A stretch of 64,000 nt of DNA from Ciona intestinalis (Eukaryota; Chordata; Ascidiacea; Phlebobranchia; Cionidae): NCBI RefSeq assembly GCF_000224145.3, contig NC_020168.2, positions 1,019,534-1,083,533 of the forward strand, read 5' to 3'. Under the pieces are notes generated by a model that did no database searches, was not told where the DNA came from, and saw only the letters and a list, made by a program, of their open reading frames with translations. The translations under genes were made by a program, and so were the position numbers. How positions within the stretch are numbered: position 1 is the stretch's first letter; each line of letters opens with the position of its first letter. Shown piece by piece: positions 27,001 to 37,673 of this stretch.

Positions 27001-30000
27001 TTCCCAGACCATCCCATGAAATAAAAACAACCTTTTAAAATAAAATTGGATTTTTTAATTTTAATTTTCTGTTAATTACATGTTATACACAGTGAATGGA
27101 GAAAACACTGAATCAGAAGTGAAAGTTAAACAAGCTTCAAAAGCTAAACCTTACCCTCACTGTAAACAAGATGTGGAAAAAGCAAAAAAAATGAAGCAAC
27201 CTACATTCAACGGTGAAGCTGCAACAAAAAATGATTTAGAATGGGGTTATATTGAACCAGAGTACAGCATAACACATCGAGGATACTTTAATATGCAGGT
27301 TTATTAATTTTGTTTGTACACTGTGCAATACTTTATTCGCTATATTTCGGAAAGTCATTTAAAAAAAGGAATAGAATTTAGATAAATGTAGAAATGTATT
27401 ACAGGAATCGAATAGAAGATAAAGCAGTAATACCACGCCGATTAATTGCAGATAGTAACATATGAAATATTGAAAACATTTATGCTACTGGGAAGAGAAC
27501 AGGATTACAATTTTAAATAAAATATTTTAAATTTGTTTTTAATATTGTCCAAATAAAATTACCATAAATCCTAGATTTTTAGCCTTTTGAATCAAAATTA
27601 CATGTCTTGCTAGATCGATTATGTTGGAAAAGGCTGGCTTTCTTAGTTCCCTAACACACTGTGTAAGAGTGAAAAATGTATCTTACAATTATTATTTTTA
27701 CAAGAATATGCTTTCGCTCTGTAGTTCAGATGCATAAAGAAGGTGGGCTAAATTTGCCTTCCTTCATTTCTATAATATCAGATGCACATACCAATATCCT
27801 GCCTCCCTGGAACTGCAAACACTTTTCAGTACAATGGAACAATCAAATTCCAATCAAATCATATGAAGCTGTTTTGCAAATTAAAACTTAGCAAACATAA
27901 TCAAGTGCATTCAGTTATAACAATGTCATTTTCTTGTGTTAAAATAATACAATAATTACCATTTTAGTATTTCAAAATGTAATTATATTCAGAATTATCG
28001 GCTTGCACCTGATGTGATGCCAGATACGTGGCCCAAAGAACTCGTCATAACCATCGACCTTCCATTGTTAAGTGCAGCTAACTCTGTAAACCTTGAAGTA
28101 TTTGAACGTCGAGTGCTTTTGGAGTCGGTCAAACCAGCCAAATACAAATTAGATTTTGAACTTCCTTATCCTGTGGATGAAAATAAAGGTTGGTACATAG
28201 TTTGTATCTATGGATTACTATTTACTACGGTTTTTTAACCTCTGAATTAACCTTTACTTGTTTTGGTCGCCTACTAGCTTTGGTTTATAACTTCTTTAGA
28301 ATGTTGTAGTAAAATATTTTTTCGCATGAAAATGGTTGTATGAGAGGTAAAGGGGCATACAATTTAAGACTGAAAATTTGTATATATATAGATTTCTTCA
28401 ATTGTGATCTAAAGGTACCATTATGTCTATCTACATACAAATTGTATTTTTTGGTTTGCCCCTAAGAGGTCTGGTGGGTGATTACAGTTTTATTTATAGG
28501 TTTTGCGAAGTTTGACAAGAATCGCCACCGATTAACTGTCACGCTCGAAGTATTACCCGCTCCCCCTCCCCCTAAACTTCTTCCCTTCACTTGTCCACAA
28601 CTTGTTAAAGAATGTACTCAAAAAGGTATTTAAATATGCTGTATTATACGTATAGAATCAAGTTTATCTAAATCTTAGGAAAATCCCAAACCAATGAACC
28701 CCACCATTTCATATGTTGTCAGTTGTCAATTAACAACCAAGGTTTGGGCTTTTAATTGTCGAATAAAATATCCTATTTTACTAAATTTAACAAATAACTT
28801 ATTGAATGCCAATTCTGTAATCTTTAGATTCCGAAGGAAATCTTGGCGGTGAAAACACAAACAGTGAAAAAGTAATAAATACAAACAAGGAAACTACACA
28901 TACAGATCCTTCCCATCATAGAAATAAGTATGTGGAATTAATTAAAAATGTATCTTAAAGATTACAGTTCTTACTCAATTATTTGTACTTTTTACCAAAA
29001 CTTAATCAAACATTACTTGATCAGATTTTTTATGTTGTAATAAAAAGAAAATGGGATTTCTTAATTGTAAGCCCACTTTATAATATTTACTGTAATCTGT
29101 GTTTTATCCCTTTGATCTCCCTGTTAATAATGACCTATTAGATCTCTTTGTTTGGATTTTCTGCTTGTCCAGCAACACATTTAAAAGTATTTTCCTCACC
29201 AGACAGAATATTCAAAGAAATACTGTATACATAAATGTCAATACTATACATGTACCAGATTTAATACTATCACTGCTGGTTTAAAGTGATAAACAATATT
29301 GTAATGTTTTACAATTAAATATAAAAAGGGTGTTTATCTGATCCTCTTATTTTAAGTAAAAAGCAAAAGCAGAAGAATGTCGAAACATGTGATCAGCAGA
29401 AACAAGCTGTGTTTGTTGAAGATGATCGAAGGCATTATCAACAAGGAGTCAATTGGAAGGACGATGATGATCTTTTTGGTAAATTTTGCTCAAAAGTATA
29501 AATTAGGTTTCCCTAGTAGCGGACAAATCAATTTTTTTTTCGATAGATTTTTAGGAAGAAAAGTAATAAATATCACTATTTTTCCATGTGTCTGCCTTTT
29601 GCAAACAAATTGCTTTTTTGAAAGCACATTTTTCATAAAAGAGCACTGCTGAAGGGACAACCTTTGGTTTAATCTTAAGGGTTCCGATCTGTTATTTAAC
29701 AGATGTTTTAAAAATAAACTTTAATAGTTGAATTACCAATTGTAATTGTATATAACTTTATTGTTTTATATTTTTCAGCTGATCCAGCAACTGCTCCAGG
29801 AAAAGTTGAAGTTTTAACCAAAAGTTCTGCATTTTTGATCGATATGGTGATGAAGTATGAAGGTCTAATTCGACGATGCCCACAATATTCTTTCCAACAG
29901 GACAACCACTTTGTTACATTTGTCATTGAAGTTCCACACATATTTGAAGAAAGTTTATGGTACGTTTACTTTTATGGATCCAATGGGTTGCATAGTTTTA

Positions 30001-33000
30001 AATTTAAAATAAGAACATACATAATGAAGTCCCTTGTTTTATCACAGTGCTTATCACGATTGCTTTATAAACAATGGATTATAAACTAACAGTTATGTAG
30101 CTGCTACTATTGTGGGTGTGTGCAAAGTCACCTAGTTTTAATTTTTACTGGAATGCAATAAATGTTTGGCTTTCCTGACCTAAACTTTAACACATACTTT
30201 TCCTAGGGGCGTTTTCTTAGTATAAAAACATTTAGCAGTTTAGCATTTAAATAATAGACCTATGTTTTGTCTCTGTGTGAAAAAAAGAGAACTACATAAG
30301 AGCATTTTTAAAAAAACAAAACCAAGTTGTTTCAAAATTCCTAAAAGATTGCTGTAAAATTAATATCACATTAAAATTAGAATGGTCACTGCTTAGCACC
30401 TTACAAGATTGGCATGCATCACATAATTAGCAGCTCTGTGTATCCTTGTATTGTGCGCGTGTGCTGTCCATGATTTGATCCAACTAAACATGGTGGTTCT
30501 ACAAAGATAAATAAAAGTCACTCACCCACAAAGTGTTTACCAACTTGTAATCAGATATTAGGTTTAACCCCACTAGACACGGTGCATGTTATAAACTCAT
30601 AATTACACCAGATTACAACCATTTGTTTGCCATGTGACCACGTTGCACAAAAATGAATGAATCATCCCTTATTATGTTGTGTTTATGATTAGGTATGCGG
30701 TATATGACAATATGCTGCAGTTTTGCTGCTTGTCAGAATGCCTTGATGATGATATGGTCAACTCAGTCTTTCAATTATGGATAGAATTTGATGCTGGTTC
30801 CACCATTGACCCACAAAGGTCTCGGGTTGATGTTTCAGGAAACAACGCAGTGTTCTGTTTAAGAAAATGTCAAAGCAAACATCAGTGGCACAACATTAAA
30901 GCTGGATTTGACAAAGACAATTTGGAGGTAGATATTAAAATGTTAATACACAATGTTTTACAACATGACATTTTACCTCGAGTTTTAAGTGATCTTTACT
31001 TTTAGAATTATAAGTTCAATAAAGCTATTTATCCCAGACCTACTAAAAGTCGTTTAAGTAAACCTAAAATATTCATCGATCTGCCAGATCGGTGTTCTGG
31101 TGCGCTGTGTCTAAACAGCTCTACTAAGATTCTTTAGGTTTAAAACATGATGAAGTTAGTTGGAAACAGATTTATAATAAAACAGTCTTTATTTTACTTG
31201 GCTAGTAATGTTTTTTATTCAGGTAAGAAGATTTGCATCAGGTCAAAATGTGTGCGATTTATACACACTACTGTTTAAACATGCGGACGGTGTAAAGGCT
31301 TCTCCTATTGCTGTTTGTAGCATGCTGCGCGTTGAAGAGGATTTGCTCATTATCCAACTTAAGGTATGAAGTTGTTTCGCATAGAAATAAGTTTTGTTAC
31401 CTAAATAATTGCATATTGGAGGCCTTTATAGCATTCTCATAACAAAAAAAAATGGAACGGCATTATAAACATAAGTTCCGAAATTCAGCCTGCTTGGTGA
31501 TACACGTGGTCTTGTTATTGCGAATTTTGGTATTATAAGGTCCTGTCTGGCTTACTTAAACTCACAGAATCACTCGCTAATTTACATTCTTGTATTCAAT
31601 TTTTTGCTTGTTTCTTTTGGAAGCCGTTTTATTTTTTGAAACTTTAGTTTTAATCTCAACCTATATGCAAATTTTGATTTGCACGACCCTATAACCAACA
31701 AGTAATTGTTCCTAATACTGTCCTTGGTTTGGCGTTCTATGGTGACACTTACCAGTATTTTGCCAACACCAAAGTTCATTATTGGGTTGTACAAATGACC
31801 ATATGAAAAGGCTTTGAACGTAGTAACTCATTAGCAGGTTGTAATTATGGTTTGCCTCATCTTGTGAGGATAAGGAATAATAACTTATGAATTTCATTAC
31901 AGCAAAAGGAGTTGGATTCTAACACATCAGAAAAGGTAATAGTCTTCAATATATATAATATAAATGTGTTTTTTTAATTTGGTTTTCATACTTTTCAAAA
32001 CTTTCGCACAACGCCCACCGTGGAATTCTTCATTTGAGTAGACAATTTTACACTGTAAAGGAAAAAACACTAGATGCAAAAATATGTTTTTCTTATATCG
32101 AATGAAAATCACCAAAAATTAATTCTCTTATTCTATGGAACCTATGCTGTATGGACTTCAATTGGTCCAAACAATCAGTTTTGAAAACTACTAAAAAAAT
32201 ATTGCATTTTAGAATCCAGCTATAAAAGAAACTGTTGCTTGCAATGATCAAACATCAGGTATGTTATAACTATATTCTAGTTTATGAAAATTACCTTTTT
32301 TAGAAATTTTAATTTAGCGTATTGTTAGTTTGTAGTGTGTGGTAGTTGTTATATTTTGAATAATTACATTTACAAATAGACCTGGAATCATTTGAGCCAG
32401 ATGCATGTGAATCGGAATCACAGGAACCAGAAGTTCATGACACAAGTGAATCAGTTGATAGCGATGATGATGTTTCCCCTGATAAAGGTGAGTGGTAACG
32501 TAGTAGAACCTCTGCGCAAATGCAAATGGTTATATCTGCTTTAATTGCCGTATTTCCAACACACACTTCTGTGCTATCAGTTACATATTGGTTGGCGAAT
32601 AGAAATTGGTTTGTGAAATCTCTGTTGTACTGGCAGCACCTTTTAAAAGTTAACGCTGTACGGGAAGCTTCTTTTTAAATGTAGTTTAATTAATGTAAAG
32701 ATTCTTGTTATCAGGTGTTATATAAATCATGTTGACCATCTTACAATTTTGTTTTTTCTATATCAATGTATCGCCCACCTTACTTATGCCACCCTTTGCT
32801 TCCATATTAACTGATAGTTAGAAGGAAATTAAACCCTAACCAACAATCATGTTAATTTGCTATTTTGCAACTTCCTCTTTGATTGCTTTATACTTAAAGA
32901 CTTTGTTTTAAATTGTCAACTTTAAATTTGCTGTCTTGAATTTGTGGTTTAAGATTTCTTTTAAGAAAATAAATGGTACAGTACACAAAATTAATTTGTA

Positions 33001-33234
33001 AAAGCCACCTTGGATTTGTAGGTTTTAATATGTTGTGGATTTTTTGTTATTTTAATATTTTAAGTGCGAGAATTATTACTAGCTAAGCTATAGGAATAAA
33101 GATTTATATCAACTTATGTTTTAGCGCACATAACTGTATGTGATGATGGAGTTAATGAACGTGGTCATGTGACAACATCAAGAATCAATTTGTCTTGTGA
33201 TGAATTAATAAACCAACTTGATAATGACATTTAG
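21096..33234 (+). CDS. DNAAF2: DNAAF2/kintoun, axonemal dynein assembly factor
   Basis: Seventeen exons join in phase to 760 aa: 21096-21179, 22617-22782, 25968-26110, 26429-26606, 26711-26818, 27093-27298, 27993-28188, 28500-28625, 28828-28927, 29357-29478, 29779-29959, 30693-30927, 31223-31363, 31903-31935, 32213-32258, 32380-32487, 33125-33234. The N-terminal PIH1 region matches human DNAAF2 (EISDPENRKRYEEEI, INPNPGHVLKTSVNG, CFINICTNENLG, VYDVVFHPDT near residue 138). A second conserved block is WPKELVITIDLPLL, then CS-like LTVTLEVLPAPPPP. The C-terminal half is acidic, ending INQLDNDI. The family acts in the cytoplasm with HSP70/HSP90 to preassemble dynein arms of motile cilia. The start is the first ATG, opening MSENQFGD, which aligns with the vertebrate N-terminus. 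Exon 2 most likely ends at a GC donor (22783-22784). The length is close to human (837 aa). The intact frame argues for a working gene. Confidence 0.97.
21502..21616 (+). repeat. Minisatellite with ggacatag core (left part)
   Basis: Degenerate tandem repeat of a ggacatag-type core (for example tgtggacatagtgaatat, cacggacatag, agcggacatag). It lies in DNAAF2 intron 1 and continues beyond an inserted TIR element at 21983-22032. Confidence 0.85.
21617..21982. mobile_element. 366-bp TIR element with TA target duplication, inside the minisatellite
   Basis: Perfect 14-bp inverted ends ccctttttgcatgg and ccatgcaaaaaggg, with TA on each side (21615-21616 and 21983-21984). An inner copy of the terminus (tttgcatggtcatttg, near 21692) repeats the right-hand end. 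No transposase. The TA duplication fits Tc1/mariner- or piggyBac/harbinger-like mobilisation; I cannot choose. Confidence 0.85.
21983..22032 (+). repeat. Minisatellite with ggacatag core (right part)
   Basis: It continues the 21502-21616 array (tagtgaatattgtggacata, gctgacatag, gaacatattggacat). The array reads through if the 366-bp element is taken out. Confidence 0.8.
22852..22906 (+). repeat. 55-bp direct repeat, copy 1, DNAAF2 intron 2
   Basis: Runs from ttgtattaaaagtgttaaaa to aacttacaagca. Matches 24432-24486 at about 52 of 55 positions. Directly followed by the hAT-like end at 22907. Confidence 0.8.
22907..23219 (+). mobile_element. hAT-like element, left end only (cut by gap)
   Basis: Begins taggcggatctagg, followed by a G-rich gacgggggtgttcg, a terminus style common in hAT elements. 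The right end is not seen because of the N run at 23220-23269, so this is tentative. Confidence 0.4.
23220..23269. other. Assembly gap (50 N)
   Basis: Run of exactly 50 N within DNAAF2 intron 2. Confidence 0.99.
23631..23719. repeat. Cluster of GCCGAT palindromes
   Basis: Four palindromic units in 90 bp: gccgataatatcggc, gccgataatcggt, gccgatatatcggc and ccgataatcgg. Likely the terminus of a DNA transposon, since such arrays occur at element ends, but no partner end was found. Confidence 0.6.
23735..24175 (+). repeat. Family-B interspersed repeat, second copy
   Basis: Shares ggggacgcattaaatgcac, the gtataaatacattc TATA-like block, ctccacagtcaccaatggcg and the following short ORF (MANRTRVVGYFKFVFDRA) with 19501-20260. 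Diverged at many sites, so an older copy. The family-S MITE at 24176 begins at its right edge. Confidence 0.65.
24176..24379 (+). mobile_element. Short TIR MITE (family S)
   Basis: Bounded by tagcagggtgggggtagatg and ttccccaactctacta. It carries the family interior ccgttgttaattgtttaaaa and cacgatcagg. A 17-nt internal tandem duplication (taatatgtgttacagg twice) is visible near the right end. Confidence 0.8.
24432..24486 (+). repeat. 55-bp direct repeat, copy 2, DNAAF2 intron 2
   Basis: Partner of 22852-22906. The 1.5 kb between them holds a hAT-like end, a gap, the GCCGAT palindromes, a family-B copy and a MITE. Confidence 0.8.
24608..25165 (+). mobile_element. Family-L TIR element fragment
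   Basis: The left end is eroded (gtgggaaagatgtggc). The following tttgatgatagacaaaaaca and the right-hand block aaaactatagcagtgg, gtgttatttgtgtgtattt match the 3771-5105 copy. It lies in DNAAF2 intron 2. Confidence 0.6.
25251..25684. mobile_element. hAT-like MITE with 17-bp TIR
   Basis: Inverted ends tagggatgcacattaca and tgtaatgtgcatcccta bound 434 bp. Flanking octamers gaccagtg and aacctgtg agree at 6 of 8, compatible with a decayed 8-bp hAT duplication. The interior has nested palindromes (attctaggatatcctagaat). No transposase. Confidence 0.75.
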
Positions 33235-33392
33235 GGGAATAGAATTGGTGATTGACAAAATCTATAAAATAAGTTCATTTTTTACTTTTTTTACGAGCAG
33301 TGTGCTATTGTATATGTTGAGTAGGTTATTCTGTATCTTTAGTATTGCGACACTGTAATCAAAATTTGTATATTTAATAATATATTTTTTAG

Positions 33393-33398
33393 AATAAA
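33393..33398 (+). terminator. Poly(A) signal AATAAA of DNAAF2
   Basis: The first AATAAA downstream of the DNAAF2 stop, about 160 bases into the 3' UTR, in a T-rich context. Position is the only evidence. Confidence 0.5.
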
Positions 33399-34033
33399 AT
33401 CAACCCAATAAAAAGTAGAATTTGGATGCAAGTTACACTTTAATGTAAAGAAACACTTTATTTTTTTTAAACTGTGTATTATGTAATTTTCTTCTCACTA
33501 AAGTGCATATCCTTTTGTGTTTAAATATGTTATTTTAGCATTTGTTGGAAATATATATGTTTTGTTTTGTAACCCGTGTGTTCCATCTAAAACATTAGTT
33601 AGTTTTTATTTTTTTATTACTTATTTGAAATTGAGAATCATTTACATGAGTGATTCTAGTATGTTGCATACAAAGATTAATTTTCACTGACTATTTTTAG
33701 TATTTTTAATGATGCCACGATCATAAAATGGAAAGTTCGCTTACCAAAACTAACAATGTTTGCCAACAATTATCATTTATAAGGGGAAATGATTTGTTGT
33801 AGCGGTATTTAGTAACAATAGGATAAGCTACTGATAATTATAGTTTTATAACCGAATGGGGATACAATATTAGAAGAATGGGGTAGGACAAGGCTTTTTT
33901 AAATCCCACTTTACGGATACCCGTTTGATAATAAACGAAAACAATAACTGCAGTAGTATTCGACAGTATATTCTTGCAGTCAAAACGAATACAACAGTTG
34001 TTCTATTGCTGCAAAAAAAACATATCAATCACA

Positions 34034-34227
34034 TAGTAGGGTGGGGGAAGATGGGACACCTTTTCAGTCTATTTACTTTTCCAATTTGGTAGTAAACAAA
34101 CATTTAACGATTTTTTTATAAAACTTTATCCTCACGGCTCTCATAGACCGTTGTTAATTGTTTAAAACACGATCAGGATATTTAGTTATTATGTGTCAAA
34201 GGTGTCCCATCTTCCCCACCCTACTAT
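34034..34227 (+). mobile_element. Short TIR MITE (family S)
   Basis: The best-preserved copy, about 194 bp. It begins tagtagggtgggggaagatg and ends ccatcttccccaccctacta. The interior runs gtagtaaacaaac, ctcacggctctcatagaccg, ttgtttaaaacacgatcagg. No ORF. Confidence 0.9.
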
Positions 34228-34271
34228 AGATGTTCATTTTTAAACGTTTCACATTTGGTTTGAATCTAGTA

Positions 34272-34500
34272 TCGCAGTTTAATCCGGGCGCCGAGGCTCC
34301 GTGGTGGCGCTTGCATCGTAACTATAGGGTACCCAGTTTGATCAGCGTATGTCTGCTTGGGCAAGATACTTAACGGGCTAATTATAAAGTTATAAGCCAT
34401 ATTAAAGCAAAATTCATACAAAAGTTAAAAAGTGTGGTAACCCGTAAGCACACGAGGATCAAAAATGGTGCGAAAATGATGCGTGTCCGCCTGCAATGAG
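34272..34500 (+). mobile_element. Second SINE-type unit with tRNA-like head
   Basis: Opens gggcgccgaggctccgtggt and carries gcttgggcaagatactt, then gtaacccgtaagcacacgag. The head resembles a decayed tRNA A-box region. It lies back to back with the minus-oriented SINE that starts at 34528. Confidence 0.5.
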
Positions 34501-34527
34501 GTGACGCCAGGTTGAGGACAGAAGTCG

Positions 34528-34826
34528 GTGAATGTAACTAACGCTGTCTTCGCGTGGCCGAAAAATCACAGTCGTTGAACACGGATGTTCTGTTTCATAC
34601 ACCTCGTGCCAGCTTACAAAATACCATACATGTTATTTTGTTGGTGATTATTTTTGGGGGTGTTTTTTTTTGTGTTCGTGGATAATAATTTGGACAAACC
34701 ATTGGTGACCACCGGCTTGGAGCAATTGCCCTTTTAAATATCTTTTCCAGAGACACATACGCCCTTAATGGTAGCAGCGACGAGCCTTGAATCCATTACC
34801 TCTAGGTTAGAGACACGGGCTAACCA
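34528..34826 (-). mobile_element. tRNA-derived SINE, near full length
   Basis: On the minus strand it starts with a tRNA-like A box (ttggttagcccg), then aacctagaggtaatgg and a B box (ggattcaaggctcg), giving a clear RNA polymerase III-type head. The body includes gcgtatgtgtctctgg, ccggtggtcaccaatggt and gtaagctggcacgaggtgta. Orientation is deduced from the A/B boxes. Confidence 0.85.
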
Positions 34827-34929
34827 ACTTGGAGTGTAGGTAGATATTTTGAGTTGGTTAAAATACTTAGGCAAGTAGTAAACATGGCTGTAATTAAGAA
34901 TAAAATCAAAAAAGCTATACATTTTTAAT

Positions 34930-35107
34930 AGGACGGCACACCTGCATCACTTAATATCCTGATTATGTTCAAAACAATTAACAATGGTATGTGTGCCGTG
35001 GCCCGTGGAGATAAGTTTTATTTAATCCTTTGAATGTTTATTGTTTTGTACCAAATGGGACGACAAAACGGAATGAAAATGTGTCCCATCTTCCCCCACC
35101 CTACTAT
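34930..35107 (-). mobile_element. Short TIR MITE (family S), reversed
   Basis: Ends tgtcccatcttcccccaccc then tactata; the left end is eroded (ggacggcacacctgc). The interior cctgattatgttcaaaacaa matches the family in reverse. Confidence 0.8.
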
Positions 35108-35640
35108 ATAAATTGTATGTATAGCAAAGAAACTAGTGCAGCTCGTTAATTTTGGTAGGTTAACTTGTTGCAGAATACTATTAATAGAAAACTTTCAATT
35201 TGTTGTCCCATGGCCTATACTATCTTTAAAGATATCTTTAGTAGGCCGTGGTTGTACCATCGCGGAAATGACACATGTATCTGTATATACAATAACTAGT
35301 CGAATGAATAAAAATGTATAACTTTATTGCTTTATCATAGCTGACCGGAAAACGACAGTCTCTAACCAACGTTTATTTACACCATGGTACTACATAAGAA
35401 CTATCACCAAATAGATTAAAACTTCTTTTGTGTTTTAATCTCTATGCTCTCACCATCCACAACAGTATCCACCTTTATTGCCGCGCATTTTGTTGAACTG
35501 CGAGTATACTGTCGAATATTACTGTAACATTTGTTTTTGTCTATCATAATATAGGTACTCGTAAACAGAGTTTTAAAAAAGTCCACAATTAGGATATTAT
35601 GTGCTAAAGGTGTCCCGTCTTCCCCCACCCTATAATATAT
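35108..35640. mobile_element. Family-L pieces in both orientations
   Basis: 35108-35210 follows the family in plus direction (agcaaagaaactagtgcagc). 35430-35640 runs in minus direction and ends gtcccgtcttcccccaccct. Two partial copies or one rearranged copy. Confidence 0.55.
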
Positions 35641-36107
35641 TAGTTAATATACAATTGTAAACTTGGTATATATTGTTGGTTGTTACCACACTCGGTTTAA
35701 AAGCAGACAAGTACCGAAACTTATATCAATCGACACCTATGATGGTATAATTATAGTTTTTTAAAGTGCTGAATAATAACGGTTCTTTTCTCACCGTCCA
35801 TTGTTCATTGCGGTATATATCGTATTATGTAAACAAACCTCATGTATTGGCCCAGCAGTAACTATTGTTGTGACCATATTTTCTATTCATCACAATCTTA
35901 TCAACCTCAAATGGACAAACCTTTCTCAATAAAATGGCATTGAATTGAAAATTTACTTAAACAGGTGGTAACTATAGCTATAAAGAGTCGAATATTTTCT
36001 TTGAATGAGTGCGATTGGTTCGTGCTGATCATTGAATGACGGTTATTTCCACCTATTATAGCATTATAAATATTGACTTCAGCTTTGACAGCATAGCAAC
36101 ACCACGT

Positions 36108-36117
36108 TATATATAAG
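36108..36117 (+). promoter_or_regulatory. Candidate TATA box of the caveolin gene
   Basis: TATATATAAG about 43 bases upstream of the caveolin ATG. It would place the transcription start near 36140 and leave a 5' UTR of about 20 nt. Inference from position and sequence only. Confidence 0.5.
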
Positions 36118-36159
36118 ATACGTTTGATTTTTGAATATCATTTCACACAAACTAGAAAC

Positions 36160-37280
36160 ATGAGCGAAATTAGTGTAGCTGACAGTAAATACGGGTTTGA
36201 CCTTGATAACAGAGATCCAACAGGGAAAAACGAACATGTCAGGGTATGTTTACAATTTCTATAACGGTTTACTGTAGAATACAAAACGTATATTTATATT
36301 TTCGTGTCATAGGTTTGGTTTGAAGACGCATTTGCGGAGCCGGATGGAACTCACTCAGTAAAAGGTGTTTGGTCGTGTAGTTACAAAACTTTTCGATGTG
36401 CTAAAAGTTGCTGGTACATCTTTTTATCGATTTTATGCGGTGGGCCTTGCGCCCTCTTGTGGGGATTTGTGTTTGCTTGTCAGAGTTGCTACCACATTTG
36501 GTAAGTGTATGTTCCATGGCAAACTGCTAACAACGTAATACTCGTTGCTAATGTTATAATATAAAGGAATTAATGTAACTTATTTACCCTCACAAACCGG
36601 GGCAACCACAGTCGTTATAACACGGATGTTCTGTTATAGGCCACACTTTGCGCCAGCTGACGAGTTACCACGTATGTGATTATTTGGGATTTTTCGTTAT
36701 TATCCATAGCTGACATCTTGGACAACCCATTAGTGACCACTGGGTTGGGGCAATTGTTCAGTGTCTTGCCCATGAATACATACGCCCGCATTGATAGCAG
36801 CGACACCTACAACTGCCCCCACCCAGTGGTCACAAAAGCTTTGTTCGAATTGTCAACCATACAAAAAATCGCTCATAGGCCTACTAGATCACTCGTAAGC
36901 TGGCACAAGGTGTTTGAAACAGAACATCTAATTTTTATTGAATATCGTTTTCCGATCACAAGAGAAAGTAAACATTATCTGTTTTGCCGAAAGACACTAT
37001 ATATAGCGTCGACCTTACTGATGGCAGAATCGAGCTACGTTTTATACTTTACTCGACTTTTCCTCATGACGCGTATAGGCTACCTTTCAACCCTTATTGT
37101 GCTTACGTATAATTTAAACTAAGGTGTATTGGACCGTGTGTCAAAGCAATGACGATTGACTTGGGTTGTTGTAAGTTCTGCTGGTCGACCTGCGTCCGCT
37201 GTTGGCTCGATCCATGCTATGAAGCTGTTGGCCGAATGTTCGGCGACATAAAGTTCCGTCACAAATACGAAGTTGTTTAA
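36160..37280 (+). CDS. Caveolin family membrane protein
   Basis: Three exons (36160-36243, 36313-36500, 37124-37280) join in phase to 142 aa. The caveolin signature appears as FEDAFAEP (FEDVIAEP in vertebrates), at about residue 31. It is followed by the scaffolding region (KGVWSCSYKTF), the hydrophobic hairpin (GGPCALLWGFVFACQSCYHIW region) and a C-terminal part with LDPCYEAVGRMFGDIKF, matching LFEAVGKIFSNVRI of Cav1. Caveolins insert as a hairpin in the inner leaflet and oligomerise to form caveolae. Length is close to short Cav1/Cav2/Cav3 forms (151-178 aa). I count 15 cysteines, far more than in Cav1. Which vertebrate paralogue is closest cannot be told by eye, so no symbol is given. Intron 2 contains two SINEs head to head. 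Confidence 0.95.
36575..36800 (-). mobile_element. tRNA-derived SINE in caveolin intron 2
   Basis: Carries gttctgttataggcc, ccagctgacgagttacca, accactgggttggggcaatt and gtagcagcgacac. Minus orientation by comparison with 34528-34826; the tRNA head is cut short. Confidence 0.8.
36801..36968 (+). mobile_element. tRNA-derived SINE, opposite orientation, caveolin intron 2
   Basis: Reads cacccagtggtcacaaaagc, ctcgtaagctggcacaaggt, then cgttttccgatcac, the family in plus orientation and directly adjoining the minus copy. Together they form a long inverted repeat and create a spurious 148-codon ORF. Confidence 0.75.
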
Positions 37281-37480
37281 TTGTAGCCTATACATTTCGT
37301 TTTGTAAATATTGTGCGATGATTTATTATTGTTATACTGATGAAACCTGGTACACCCATAATTTTAATGACTTAAGTTGGAAAGGATACCTTACATGAAT
37401 GTGTACCACTGTATAAATGCCATACGCTAAATTTTAAAATATGAACAGCCCGACTAGTTAACTATACAACTATATATATA

Positions 37481-37673
37481 TAGTAGGTTGGGGGAAGATG
37501 GGACACCTTTTCATTCTATTTTCTCGCCCAATTTGGTATAAACAAAGAAAATGCAAAGAATTATAAAAGCGTATCCTCACGACTCCCCTAGACCGTTGTT
37601 AATTGTTTAAAATACGATCAGGATATTTGGATATTATGTGCTAAAGGTGTCCCATTCTCCCCCGCCCTACTAC
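37481..37673 (+). mobile_element. Short TIR MITE (family S)
   Basis: Starts tagtaggttgggggaagatg, ends ctcccccgccctactac, with interior gactcccctagaccgttgtt and aatacgatcaggatatttgg. About 193 bp. Confidence 0.9.

Larger units (their letters stand above)
33235..36159. other. Spacer DNAAF2-caveolin filled with stacked repeats
   Basis: No coding exon supported. After the DNAAF2 3' UTR come a family-L fragment (about 33870-34000), a family-S MITE, two SINE-type units in opposite orientations, a second MITE, more family-L sequence in both orientations (35108-35640), then 500 bases of unique-looking DNA that should contain the caveolin promoter. Confidence 0.7.

Noticed and set aside
36676-37122. 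148-codon open frame on the plus strand
   Set aside because: It spans the two head-to-head SINE copies in caveolin intron 2; the protein would be SINE sequence translated in both orientations.
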